The position numbers and the translations under genes are program-made. From the NCBI GenBank assembly GCA_030147225.1, contig JASLAI010000170.1, forward strand, positions 1 to 6,076: a stretch of 6,076 nt of DNA, read 5' to 3'. The notes beneath the pieces were generated by a model. That model ran no database searches. It was not told where the DNA came from and saw only the letters and a list, made by a program, of their open reading frames with translations. Below, one piece after another: positions 1 to 5,914 of the stretch. The stretch comes from Planococcus sp. (in: firmicutes). GTDB lineage: Bacteria > Bacillota > Bacilli > Bacillales_A > Planococcaceae. Every line of letters starts with the position of its first letter. Within the stretch, counting starts at the first letter, position 1.

Positions 1-23
1 ATGCTGAATTGAATATCCGGGTG

Positions 24-45
24 TGAGACTCTTTAGTCTCATTTT
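24..45 (+). terminator. Small terminator-like hairpin of an unseen upstream gene
   Basis: TGAGACT (24-30) and AGTCTCA (35-41) pair perfectly around a CTTT loop and are followed by TTTT. All three + strand frames reach a stop codon by position 26 (TGA at 10, 5 and 24), so any upstream + strand gene ends at or before this hairpin. The stem is only 7 bp and AT-rich and the T-run is short, so termination would be weak. No T-run follows on the opposite strand. Confidence 0.5.
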
Positions 46-120
46 CCAAATTTCTAAAGCTGGAAACCTTGCTAAATATACCTTTCCAATATGACCGAAT
101 TTTTCATCTGAAAATTATTA

Positions 121-150
121 TTGAAAACAAGTTTCAATATGTAGTATGCT
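121..150 (+). promoter_or_regulatory. Probable sigma-A promoter of nrdJ
   Basis: TTGAAA (121-126) is a good -35 match. It is followed after 18 bp by TATGCT (145-150), a 4/6 match to the -10 consensus; TAGTAT (142-147) with a 15-bp spacer is an alternative. Transcription would start near 157, giving a leader of about 55 nt. The distal NrdR-like box overlaps the -10 and the proximal one lies just downstream of the predicted start, an arrangement suited to repression. The assignment is by eye. Confidence 0.45.
132..147 (+). promoter_or_regulatory. Distal NrdR box (degenerate)
   Basis: Aligned to the NrdR-box consensus ACACWATATATWGTGT, this site matches at 11 of 16 positions, with the core CAATATGTAGT best kept. 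Its centre is 32 bp from the centre of the better box downstream. That is about three helical turns, the spacing typical of paired NrdR boxes in front of ribonucleotide reductase genes. On its own it would not be convincing; the spacing supports it. Confidence 0.55.
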
Positions 151-163
151 GGGAATCGTAGTA

Positions 164-179
164 ATACTATATATAGTAT
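164..179 (+). promoter_or_regulatory. Proximal NrdR box (perfect palindrome)
   Basis: ATACTATATATAGTAT is a perfect 16-bp palindrome that matches the NrdR-box consensus at 14 of 16 positions. NrdR is the zinc-finger/ATP-cone repressor that senses dATP/ATP and controls ribonucleotide reductase genes in most bacteria. The site lies 34 bp upstream of the nrdJ start codon. The gene downstream being a ribonucleotide reductase makes the assignment strong. Confidence 0.8.
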
Positions 180-213
180 CCGACTCCATAAAACACGAAG
201 GAGGAATTGTCAA

Positions 214-2769
214 ATGGTTTCCGCCACACAATCCCAGTACTCATTAAACTCAAAAGCTTTAAACGAAGATATCGAAACGTTTCCACAAGTGCATGCAATT
301 ACTCCTGATATGAACTTGACGCATAAAGGGGTATCACGCCTCGTGATGATTGACCGTTATTCTTTTAAGGATACGGAAAAAAAGACTCTTAAAGCAGGGG
401 ATTTTGTTGTTTTGACAGTTAAAGAAGATCCGAAATTTCCAGCCCGTGGCCTTGGTTACATCGTTTCCATTGATAAGCAGGCCAATAAAGCGAAAGTTTG
501 GATCGAGGAAGATTACAGAAGCGCCATCGACAATCCGCAGGAACAGGAAGCAGGCATCGTCAATCGTCCGATCGACGTGATTGAGAAGCCGCTTGAAGTG
601 TTTTACGAGCAGATTGCGAAACGCAACGCAACAGGACTTGCTTCGGTCGAAGAAACACCTGAAAAACGTCAGGAATGGTTTGAAAAGTTCTACCAGCAAT
701 TGGTCGGATTAAAATTCATACCAGCTGGCCGTGTTCTTTATGGAGCAGGTGCGGATACCGACGTGACTTATTTCAACTGTTATGTAATGCCGTTTGTGGG
801 CGATTCCCGCGAAGGCATTTCCGATCATCGTAAACAAGTGATGGAAATCATGAGCCGTGGCGGCGGTGTCGGCACCAACGGATCAACACTTCGTCCACGC
901 AATACATTGGCGCGCGGAGTGAACGGCAAATCATCGGGATCTGTTTCATGGCTGGATGATATTGCTAAACTAACGCACCTGGTTGAGCAGGGTGGGTCAC
1001 GCCGCGGAGCACAAATGATTATGCTTGCGGATTGGCATCCGGATATTGCGGAATTCATCATTTCGAAAATGCAGAATCCACGCATCCTTCGTTACTTGAT
1101 TGAAAACACGGAAGATGAGACCATTAAGAAGCTGGCTCACGATAAACTGAAATTCAAGCCTTTGACAGAGCAGGAAGATGCGATGTATCAGGGTATCTTA
1201 AATTACCGTGCTATTCCTGGAATGGGCGGATTCAACGAAAAAATCATGCGCGACGCTGAAACAAAATTACATGATGGCGGGATTTATTCGGTTCATAACG
1301 AAGAATTTTTGACAGGAGCCAATATCTCAGTCACATTGACAAGCGACTTTATGACAGCGGTCGAAAACGATGCAGACTTTGATTTGCGCTTCCCGGCAGT
1401 AGAATCTTATTCTAAAGAAGAAATGGCTATTTATAACGAGAAATGGCAGGAAGTCGGCGATGTTCGTGAATGGGAACGCTTGGGCCACGGTGTCCGTGTT
1501 TATCGCACGATGAAAGCTCGTGAACTTTGGAACCTGATCAATATTTGTGCGACTTATTCAGCAGAACCTGGTATTTTCTTCATTGACAACGCCAATGAGA
1601 AAACAAACGCTGCAGCATACGGACAAAAAGTCGTAGCAACTAACCCCTGCGGCGAACAGCCTTTGGCACCATATTCGGTTTGTAATTTGGCTGCGGTCAA
1701 CTTGGCGCAATTCGCAGATCCAAAAACGAAGACGGTCGACTTTGAAGCTTTGAAAGAGACAGTCCGTGTCGGCGTTCGCATGCAGGACAACGTGATTGAT
1801 GCAACACCATACTTCCTGGAAGAAAACCAGGTGCAGGCACTTGGAGAACGTCGAGTCGGTCTTGGTGTCATGGGTCTGGCAGATCTACTGATCTATTGTG
1901 ATCGAGAATACGGCTCGCCTGAAGGCAACGAACTTGTGGATGAAATCTTCAAGACGATTGCAACAGCAGCCTACGAAGTATCTACGGACCTGGCAGCAGA
2001 ACGCGGCAGTTTCCCGTTCCTTATTGGCAAAACGGATGATGAAACGGCTGCATTGCGCAAAGCTTTCACTGAAACCGGATTTATGCAAGACATGCCTGAA
2101 CATGTACGCGAAGCAGTTCTTGAAAAAGGGATCCGCAATTCGCATCTATTGACGGTGGCGCCAACAGGATCTACTGGAACGATGGTTGGGGTTTCAACAG
2201 GTCTTGAACCTTACTACTCATTCACATACTACCGCAGCGGGCGCCTCGGCAAGTTTATTGAAGTAAAAGCAGACATCGTCCGTGAATACTTGAAGAACAA
2301 CCCGGAAGCGGATGAAGAAAACCTTCCAAAAGCTTTTGTTACATCGATGGATTTGGCACCAGAAGCTCATGCTGACGTGCAATGCATCATTCAACGCTGG
2401 ATCGATTCATCCATCTCGAAAACAGTCAACGCACCACGCGGCTATACAGTCGAGCAAGTGGAAGGCGTATACGAGCGTCTATACAAAGGTGGAGCAAAAG
2501 GCGGGACTGTTTATGTGGATGGCAGCCGTGATTCACAGGTTCTGACATTAAAAGCAGAAGACAATAATTTTGAAGAAGAACAGCCTGAAGAAACTGGCAA
2601 ACGTCCGATCGTTCTGATCGACACGATCCAGGATCTCCGTTCTACTAATGTTACCATCGGTTCTGAAGTGGGCGACACATGCCCGGTCTGCCGAAAAGGA
2701 ACCGTTGAAGAAATGGGCGGCTGCAATACTTGCACCAACTGCAACGCTCAATTGAAATGCGGTTTATAA
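214..2769 (+). CDS. nrdJ: Adenosylcobalamin-dependent class II ribonucleotide reductase
   Basis: This 851-residue enzyme reduces ribonucleotides to deoxyribonucleotides in the cytoplasm, using a thiyl radical generated from coenzyme B12 and needing neither oxygen nor a second radical subunit. The NPCGE motif supplies N477, radical C479 and E481. C490 lies 11 residues after C479, the same spacing as C408/C419 in the Lactobacillus leichmannii enzyme, and C189 in FNCYV is the likely redox partner of C490. PTGS at 650-653 is the phosphate-binding loop. The tail carries C823, C826, C837, C840, C843 and C849, matching the zinc-finger tail known in many class II enzymes, where cysteines relay electrons to the active site. 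The first 110 or so residues form an extension without an obvious ATP-cone motif. AAGGAGG (198-204) sits 9 nt before the ATG. No nrdA/nrdB-type partner is nearby. NrdR boxes lie upstream; I see no cobalamin riboswitch. Confidence 0.95.
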   Translation: MVSATQSQYSLNSKALNEDIETFPQVHAITPDMNLTHKGVSRLVMIDRYSFKDTEKKTLKAGDFVVLTVKEDPKFPARGLGYIVSIDKQANKAKVWIEEDYRSAIDNPQEQEAGIVNRPIDVIEKPLEVFYEQIAKRNATGLASVEETPEKRQEWFEKFYQQLVGLKFIPAGRVLYGAGADTDVTYFNCYVMPFVGDSREGISDHRKQVMEIMSRGGGVGTNGSTLRPRNTLARGVNGKSSGSVSWLDDIAKLTHLVEQGGSRRGAQMIMLADWHPDIAEFIISKMQNPRILRYLIENTEDETIKKLAHDKLKFKPLTEQEDAMYQGILNYRAIPGMGGFNEKIMRDAETKLHDGGIYSVHNEEFLTGANISVTLTSDFMTAVENDADFDLRFPAVESYSKEEMAIYNEKWQEVGDVREWERLGHGVRVYRTMKARELWNLINICATYSAEPGIFFIDNANEKTNAAAYGQKVVATNPCGEQPLAPYSVCNLAAVNLAQFADPKTKTVDFEALKETVRVGVRMQDNVIDATPYFLEENQVQALGERRVGLGVMGLADLLIYCDREYGSPEGNELVDEIFKTIATAAYEVSTDLAAERGSFPFLIGKTDDETAALRKAFTETGFMQDMPEHVREAVLEKGIRNSHLLTVAPTGSTGTMVGVSTGLEPYYSFTYYRSGRLGKFIEVKADIVREYLKNNPEADEENLPKAFVTSMDLAPEAHADVQCIIQRWIDSSISKTVNAPRGYTVEQVEGVYERLYKGGAKGGTVYVDGSRDSQVLTLKAEDNNFEEEQPEETGKRPIVLIDTIQDLRSTNVTIGSEVGDTCPVCRKGTVEEMGGCNTCTNCNAQLKCGL

Positions 2770-2773
2770 GATG

Positions 2774-2809
2774 AAAAACGCGATGGCTGACAAGCCGTCG
2801 CGTTTTTTT
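2774..2809 (+). terminator. Strong Rho-independent terminator of nrdJ
   Basis: A 10-bp stem (2779-2788 with 2793-2802, one T-G wobble) with a GACA loop is followed by seven T residues (2803-2809). A-residues 2774-2778 can extend the stem with the T-run. It begins 5 nt after the nrdJ stop codon, so nrdJ is probably transcribed alone. Confidence 0.93.
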
Positions 2810-2878
2810 GTGAATAAATTGAGAGATGGGCATTCCAGGTTCTGGACAGGCTTTCGCTTTTCTTATTGTCCAGCTGCA

Positions 2879-2975
2879 GCAGCCAGCCCCTCGAGTTGCT
2901 TCAGCCTTTCCAGCAATGGCAAAGACCTGCCATTACCGTCAAGGCTTCCAGCGCTTGTCGGGGCTATATGGCTGC
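2879..2975 (+). repeat. Repeat unit A: long nested hairpin
   Basis: Pairing from outside in: GCAGCC (2879-2884) with GGCTGC (2970-2975); AGCCCC (2885-2890) with GGGGCT (2960-2965); AGCCTT (2903-2908) with AAGGCT (2941-2946); AATGGCA (2915-2921) with TGCCATT (2928-2934) around the loop AAGACC. An unpaired ATAT at 2966-2969 separates the two outer helices on the 3' side. This folds as one long interrupted hairpin, followed by a T-rich tract (2976-2988). Confidence 0.8.
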
Positions 2976-3002
2976 TTTCGCTTTTCTTATTGTCTAGCTC
3001 CA

Positions 3003-3099
3003 GCAGCCAGATTCTAGGGTCATAAGCCACTCTAGCTATGCGGCTGAAGGACCGCCGCTTCGCCAGACCGTCTTATGCCCGTCGAATCTACATGGCTGC
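3003..3099 (+). repeat. Repeat unit B: hairpin with the same frame, different stems
   Basis: The outer helix GCAGCC (3003-3008) with GGCTGC (3094-3099) is as in unit A. The second helix is AGATTC (3009-3014) with GAATCT (3084-3089), in exactly the same place as AGCCCC/GGGGCT of unit A but with a different sequence. Next comes GGG-T-CATAAG (3017-3026) with CTTATGCCC (3072-3080), one bulged T, then an apical GCGGC (3040-3044) with GCCGC (3054-3058). ACAT (3090-3093) takes the place of the ATAT bulge, and GTC just before the 3' arm (3081-3083) is also shared with unit A (2957-2959). Confidence 0.8.
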
Positions 3100-3118
3100 T
3101 TTCGCTTTTCTTTAATAG

Positions 3119-3146
3119 TTGCTCGATTTTTCCGATATGTTAAAAT
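3119..3146 (+). promoter_or_regulatory. Probable sigma-A promoter of the aroQ unit
   Basis: TTGCTC (3119-3124) and TAAAAT (3141-3146, 5/6 match) are separated by 16 bp. Transcription would begin near 3153, after the ATG at 3148, which argues for the downstream aroQ start at 3181. The -35 begins only 6 bases after the last T-rich tract of the repeat. Confidence 0.5.
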
Positions 3147-3180
3147 AATGAAGAATGTGTCAAGGGGAGGAGACAGTCAA

Positions 3181-3621
3181 ATGCGTGTACTGGTCTTGAA
3201 TGGTCCGAATTTAAACCGCCTGGGCAAGCGGGAGAAAGAATCGTATGGAACGTTTACATTAGAAGAGCTCGAGCAGGATCTAGTGGATTTTTCGTATCAC
3301 CACAATATTGAGTTGATTTGTCGGCAATCGAATCATGAAGGGGAATTGATCGATTGGATTCACGGGGCTGGCGACGAAGCGCTGTCTGGCATCGTCTTGA
3401 ATGCGGGTGCTTATACGCACACGAGCATTGCTATTCGGGATGCCATTGCCGCTATTCAGGTTCCGGTAATTGAGGTACATATATCGAATGTCCATAAGCG
3501 GGAGGAATTTCGCCACCATTCCTACATCTCTCCGGTAACCATTGGACAGATTGTCGGATTTGGGCAGGATGTTTACAAATTGGCGCTGCATGCGTTGATT
3601 TTAAGACAAGAGAGAGGATGA
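3181..3621 (+). CDS. aroQ: Type II 3-dehydroquinate dehydratase
   Basis: The product (146 aa, typical for the family) is the cytoplasmic enzyme that removes water from 3-dehydroquinate to give 3-dehydroshikimate, step three of the shikimate pathway to aromatic amino acids; it acts as a dodecamer in known members. Visible signatures are LNGPNLNRLG at 6-15, R17 and catalytic Y22 on the flexible lid, QSNHEGEL at 49-56, N74 and H80 in LNAGAYTHTS, catalytic H100 in EVH, and R111 in EEFRHHS. These match the active-site set R19, Y24, N75, H81, H101 and R112 of the Mycobacterium tuberculosis enzyme. I chose the ATG at 3181 because GGGGAGG (3164-3170) lies 10 nt before it and the protein then begins MRVLVLNGPN as usual; an in-frame ATG at 3148 lies upstream of the predicted transcript start. 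The stop overlaps the next gene. Equivalent to B. subtilis yqhS. Confidence 0.95.
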   Translation: MRVLVLNGPNLNRLGKREKESYGTFTLEELEQDLVDFSYHHNIELICRQSNHEGELIDWIHGAGDEALSGIVLNAGAYTHTSIAIRDAIAAIQVPVIEVHISNVHKREEFRHHSYISPVTIGQIVGFGQDVYKLALHALILRQERG

Positions 3622-4685
3622 ACAAATTGAAACTTCAAAAATTGCGCGCTGAAATGAAACATCGGGATGTTGAGGCGTTACTCGTCACAAGTCCTTTTAA
3701 TCTGCGTTATGTCACTGAATTTACCGGTACGGCCGGACTTGCTCTTGTAACCGAGGACAAGGCATTTTTCATCACGGATTTCCGTTACACAGAACAGGCT
3801 GGTGAACAGGTCAAAGAGTTTGAGGTTGTCCAAGCCAAGAAAAATCTGATGGATGAAGCAGTTCAAACCATCCAATTCTTGAACATTCAAACGCTCGCTT
3901 TTGAACAGGATTATATGACTTATGCTACGGCCGTCCAGTACAAAGCGAAATTGGATGTGGAATTAGAACCTATCAGCAATTTGATTGAAAAGATCCGTAT
4001 GGTGAAAACTCCGGATGAAGTTGCTGTACTGAAAGCAGCCGCGAAGATTGCGGATGACGCTTATGAACATATTTGCGGTTTTATTCGTCCGGGATTGACA
4101 GAGCTCGAAGTCTCCAATGAGCTGGAATTCTTCATGAGAAAGCAAGGAGCTGCTTCATCAAGTTTTGATACCATTGTTGCTTCAGGACTTCGCTCGGCGC
4201 TGCCGCATGGCGTGGCAACAGAAAAAGTAATCGAAAAGGGCGACATGATCACTTTGGATTACGGTGCTCTTTACAATGGCTACATTTCAGACATCACCCG
4301 TACGGTTGCAGTGGGAGAGCCTTCTGCGCAAATGAAGGAAATATATGATATCGTATTGAAAGCGCAGGAATTGGGCGTGGAGAAAATCGGTCCAGGCATG
4401 AGCGGCATTGAAGCGGATGCGATTGCGCGTGATTATATCAAGTCAAAAGGCTATGGTGAAGCTTTCGGACATTCAACGGGACATGGCATCGGCTTGGAAG
4501 TTCATGAAAGCCCAGGCTTATCATTTAGATCCGAAACGATTTTGGAACCGGGTATGGCTGTAACAGTTGAACCCGGAATTTATCTGCCAGGAGTTGGCGG
4601 AGTCCGCATCGAAGATGATATACTGATAACCGAGTCAGGAAATGAACGGTTGACTAACTCCACAAAAGAGCTTCGCATTTTATAA
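3618..4685 (+). CDS. M24B family Xaa-Pro aminopeptidase-like protein (YqhT type)
   Basis: A 355-residue metallopeptidase predicted to remove the N-terminal residue in front of proline in cytoplasmic peptides, or to cleave Xaa-Pro dipeptides; the exact substrate cannot be read from sequence. An N-terminal creatinase-like domain (about 5-125) precedes the pita-bread catalytic domain (about 133-350). The five M24 metal ligands are present: D214 and D225 ([13 protein letters not shown]), H289 (GHSTGHG), E318 (TVEPG) and E332 (RIEDD). H285 and H296 match the catalytic histidines H350 and H361 of E. coli PepP, so the enzyme should be active with two Mn/Co-type ions. Its ATG overlaps the aroQ stop as ATGA (3618-3621), implying translational coupling. 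The start is uncertain: AGAGAGG (3611-3617) touches this ATG but lies 9 nt before an in-frame TTG at 3627, which would give MKLQKLR, like B. subtilis YqhT. Confidence 0.92.
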   Translation: MNKLKLQKLRAEMKHRDVEALLVTSPFNLRYVTEFTGTAGLALVTEDKAFFITDFRYTEQAGEQVKEFEVVQAKKNLMDEAVQTIQFLNIQTLAFEQDYMTYATAVQYKAKLDVELEPISNLIEKIRMVKTPDEVAVLKAAAKIADDAYEHICGFIRPGLTELEVSNELEFFMRKQGAASSSFDTIVASGLRSALPHGVATEKVIEKGDMITLDYGALYNGYISDITRTVAVGEPSAQMKEIYDIVLKAQELGVEKIGPGMSGIEADAIARDYIKSKGYGEAFGHSTGHGIGLEVHESPGLSFRSETILEPGMAVTVEPGIYLPGVGGVRIEDDILITESGNERLTNSTKELRIL

Positions 4686-4702
4686 TAAACGGAGGAACTA
4701 TA

Positions 4703-5263
4703 ATGATTTCAGTAAACGATTTTAAAACAGGTGTAACAATTGAGGTAGACGGCGGAATTTGGCGCGTAATGGAATTCCAACATGTAAAACCAGGTAAGGG
4801 TGCTGCTTTCGTACGGACGAAACTTCGCAATTTGCGCTCAGGAAGTGTCACTGAAAAAACGTTCCGTGCAGGTGAAAAAGTTGCCAAAGCGCAAATTGAC
4901 AATCGCAAAATGCAGTATTTGTATGCCAATGGCGATACACATGCATTCATGGATACAGAGACTTACGATCAAATTGAATTGCCGGAACAGAACATCGAAT
5001 ATGAGTTGAAGTTCCTTCAGGAAAACATGGAAGTCCAAGTGATTCAGTTCCAAGGCGAAGTGCTAGGCGTCGAATTGCCAAACACGGTTGTCCTTGAAGT
5101 AGTTGAAACAGATCCCGGCATCAAAGGCGATACAGCAAGCGGCGGATCAAAGCCGGCTAAGCTATCAACCGGATTGTCAGTTCAAGTTCCATTCTTCATC
5201 AACGAAGGAGATCACTTGATCATCAACACAACCGATTCTTCCTACGTTTCAAGAGCTCAATAA
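4703..5263 (+). CDS. efp: Translation elongation factor P
   Basis: EF-P binds between the P and E sites of stalled ribosomes and speeds peptide-bond formation at consecutive prolines. The 186-residue length is standard. The N-terminal KOW-like domain (about 1-62) carries the loop KPGKGAAF with K32, the lysine that B. subtilis modifies with 5-aminopentanol; E. coli modifies the equivalent lysine with beta-lysine. An OB-fold domain follows (about 66-125), then a second OB-like domain whose [20 protein letters not shown] segment fits the EF-P family signature. GGAGG (4691-4695) lies 7 nt before the ATG, and the gene starts 17 bases after the peptidase stop, so it is probably co-transcribed with aroQ and the peptidase. 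It ends in tandem stops TAA TAA. No epmA/epmB-type modification genes are in the window. Confidence 0.97.
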   Translation: MISVNDFKTGVTIEVDGGIWRVMEFQHVKPGKGAAFVRTKLRNLRSGSVTEKTFRAGEKVAKAQIDNRKMQYLYANGDTHAFMDTETYDQIELPEQNIEYELKFLQENMEVQVIQFQGEVLGVELPNTVVLEVVETDPGIKGDTASGGSKPAKLSTGLSVQVPFFINEGDHLIINTTDSSYVSRAQ

Positions 5264-5269
5264 TAAGTG

Positions 5270-5299
5270 AAAGGCCTCTTACTGTAGAGGCCTTTTTTT
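5270..5299 (+). terminator. Strong Rho-independent terminator after efp
   Basis: AAAGGCCTCT (5270-5279) pairs perfectly with AGAGGCCTTT (5286-5295) around a 6-nt loop. The T-run 5293-5299 overlaps the end of the stem. It starts a few bases after the efp double stop and separates the aroQ-peptidase-efp unit from accBC. The symmetric A/T flanks could also give some termination on the other strand. Confidence 0.93.
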
Positions 5300-5317
5300 A
5301 AAAAGTCGGCTTTGCTA

Positions 5318-5346
5318 TTTCAAAATAGGCTGAAAAAGTCTAAAAT
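5318..5346 (+). promoter_or_regulatory. Possible accBC promoter
   Basis: A promoter is expected here because a strong terminator lies just upstream. TAAAAT (5341-5346) is a 5/6 match to the -10 consensus; the best -35 at 17-bp spacing is TTTCAA (5318-5323), only 3/6. An inverted repeat CTATTT-CA-AAATAG (5315-5328) overlaps this -35 and could be an operator, but it matches no regulator I recognise. I do not see a FapR-type site. Confidence 0.35.
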
Positions 5347-5390
5347 GGAATAGGAATCAGTTAAATACATATTAGGGGAGTAGGATGAAT

Positions 5391-5897
5391 ATGAAAATCC
5401 AAGAAATCCGTGAAATCATCAAATTAGTAGATGGGTCATCCATCGAAGAATTCTCTTACGAATTTGAAGGCGTTAAAGTCAAAATGAAGAAAAGCGGCTC
5501 AGGTAAAGCTCAGCAGACAACTAGCTCACCTGCCGAGTCGCTTCAGGCATTTAAGACTGCAGAAGCACCAAGCGCTCCTGCACCTGCAAAAGAACCGAAA
5601 GCAGAGGAATTGGTCTCTCAGGAAGCACCGGAAATCCCAGTTTCCGACGATTCCGAATACCACAAAATCCTTTCGCCAATGGTTGGTACTTTCTATGAAT
5701 CTCCATCTCCGGATGAAGCGCCTTATGTGCAGGCAGGAACTAAAGTATCTGCCGATCAAGTGGTCTGCATTGTCGAAGCGATGAAATTATTCAATGAAAT
5801 CGAAGCGGAAGTGGATGGGGAAATTGCTGAAATTCTTGTAAAAGATGGTCAGCTTGTAGAATATGGCCAGCCTTTATTCCTCGTCAAAGCAAACTGA
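5391..5897 (+). CDS. accB: Biotin carboxyl carrier protein of acetyl-CoA carboxylase
   Basis: AccB carries the biotin that AccC carboxylates and that the AccAD transferase uses to make malonyl-CoA, the committed step of fatty acid synthesis. The 168-residue product has an N-terminal segment resembling B. subtilis AccB ([10 protein letters not shown], residues 2-11), an Ala/Pro/Glu-rich flexible linker (about 38-80) and a C-terminal biotinyl domain (about 90-168). The biotinylation motif is EAMKLF, with K132 as the attachment site. The segment [10 protein letters not shown] at about 104-113 lies where AccB proteins have their thumb. I prefer the ATG at 5391 because AGGGGAG (5374-5380) is 10 nt upstream; the in-frame ATG at 5385 (adding Met-Asn) is only 4 nt from it and cannot be excluded. 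It is followed by accC after a 17-base gap, as in most bacteria. Confidence 0.96.
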   Translation: MKIQEIREIIKLVDGSSIEEFSYEFEGVKVKMKKSGSGKAQQTTSSPAESLQAFKTAEAPSAPAPAKEPKAEELVSQEAPEIPVSDDSEYHKILSPMVGTFYESPSPDEAPYVQAGTKVSADQVVCIVEAMKLFNEIEAEVDGEIAEILVKDGQLVEYGQPLFLVKAN

Positions 5898-5914
5898 GGA
5901 AAGGGGAGATGGCT

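Larger units (their letters stand above)
2842..3113 (+). repeat. Tandem structured intergenic repeat, 124-base period
   Basis: This gene-free stretch between nrdJ and aroQ is a composite repeat. The 15-mer GCTTTCGCTTTTCTT occurs at 2850, 2974 and 3098, exactly 124 bases apart. The longer joint 2850-2886 matches 2974-3010 at 35 of 37 positions. Inverted arms alternate: GCAGCCA (2879-2885), TGGCTGC (2969-2975), GCAGCCA (3003-3009), TGGCTGC (3093-3099). They give two hairpin units of equal length (97 nt), each followed by the pyrimidine-rich 15-mer. CTGGACA (2842-2848) pairs with TGTCCAG (2867-2873) around the first copy of the 15-mer. From memory, similar TCTAGCTCCAGC-type intergenic repeats are scattered in other Bacillaceae; I could not check this. 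No protein-like reading frame is evident. The function is unknown. Confidence 0.85.

Noticed and set aside
1..213. Cobalamin riboswitch in front of the B12-dependent reductase
   Set aside because: I see no B12-box-like conserved segment or multi-helix architecture. The leader after the predicted start is about 55 nt, too short, and NrdR boxes give a better explanation of control.
1554..2145. Long minus-strand and alternative-frame reading frames inside nrdJ
   Set aside because: They are shadows of the conserved nrdJ frame, lack ribosome binding sites, and their translations show no recognisable domain.
2771..3025. Two overlapping + strand reading frames (2771-3025 and 2826-3017) downstream of nrdJ
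   Set aside because: They run through the nrdJ terminator and the structured repeat, have no ribosome binding site, and give low-complexity Ser/Ala/Leu-rich peptides that reflect the repeat sequence.
2842..3113. CRISPR array or insertion sequence
   Set aside because: The repeats are too few and their period is 124 bases with structured, self-pairing interiors, not spacers. There is no transposase, no clear terminal inverted repeat with target duplication, and no cas gene.
3148..3180. Upstream ATG at 3148 as the aroQ start
   Set aside because: It lies next to the -10 and upstream of the predicted transcript start, lacks a ribosome binding site, and would add 11 residues that the family does not have. 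The ATG at 3181 has a strong site and the usual N-terminus.
5300..5340. Eight-base direct repeat AAAAAGTC at 5300 and 5333 as a regulatory pair or a deletion scar
   Set aside because: It is short and A-rich, and a single pair in this context is expected by chance; nothing else supports a role.
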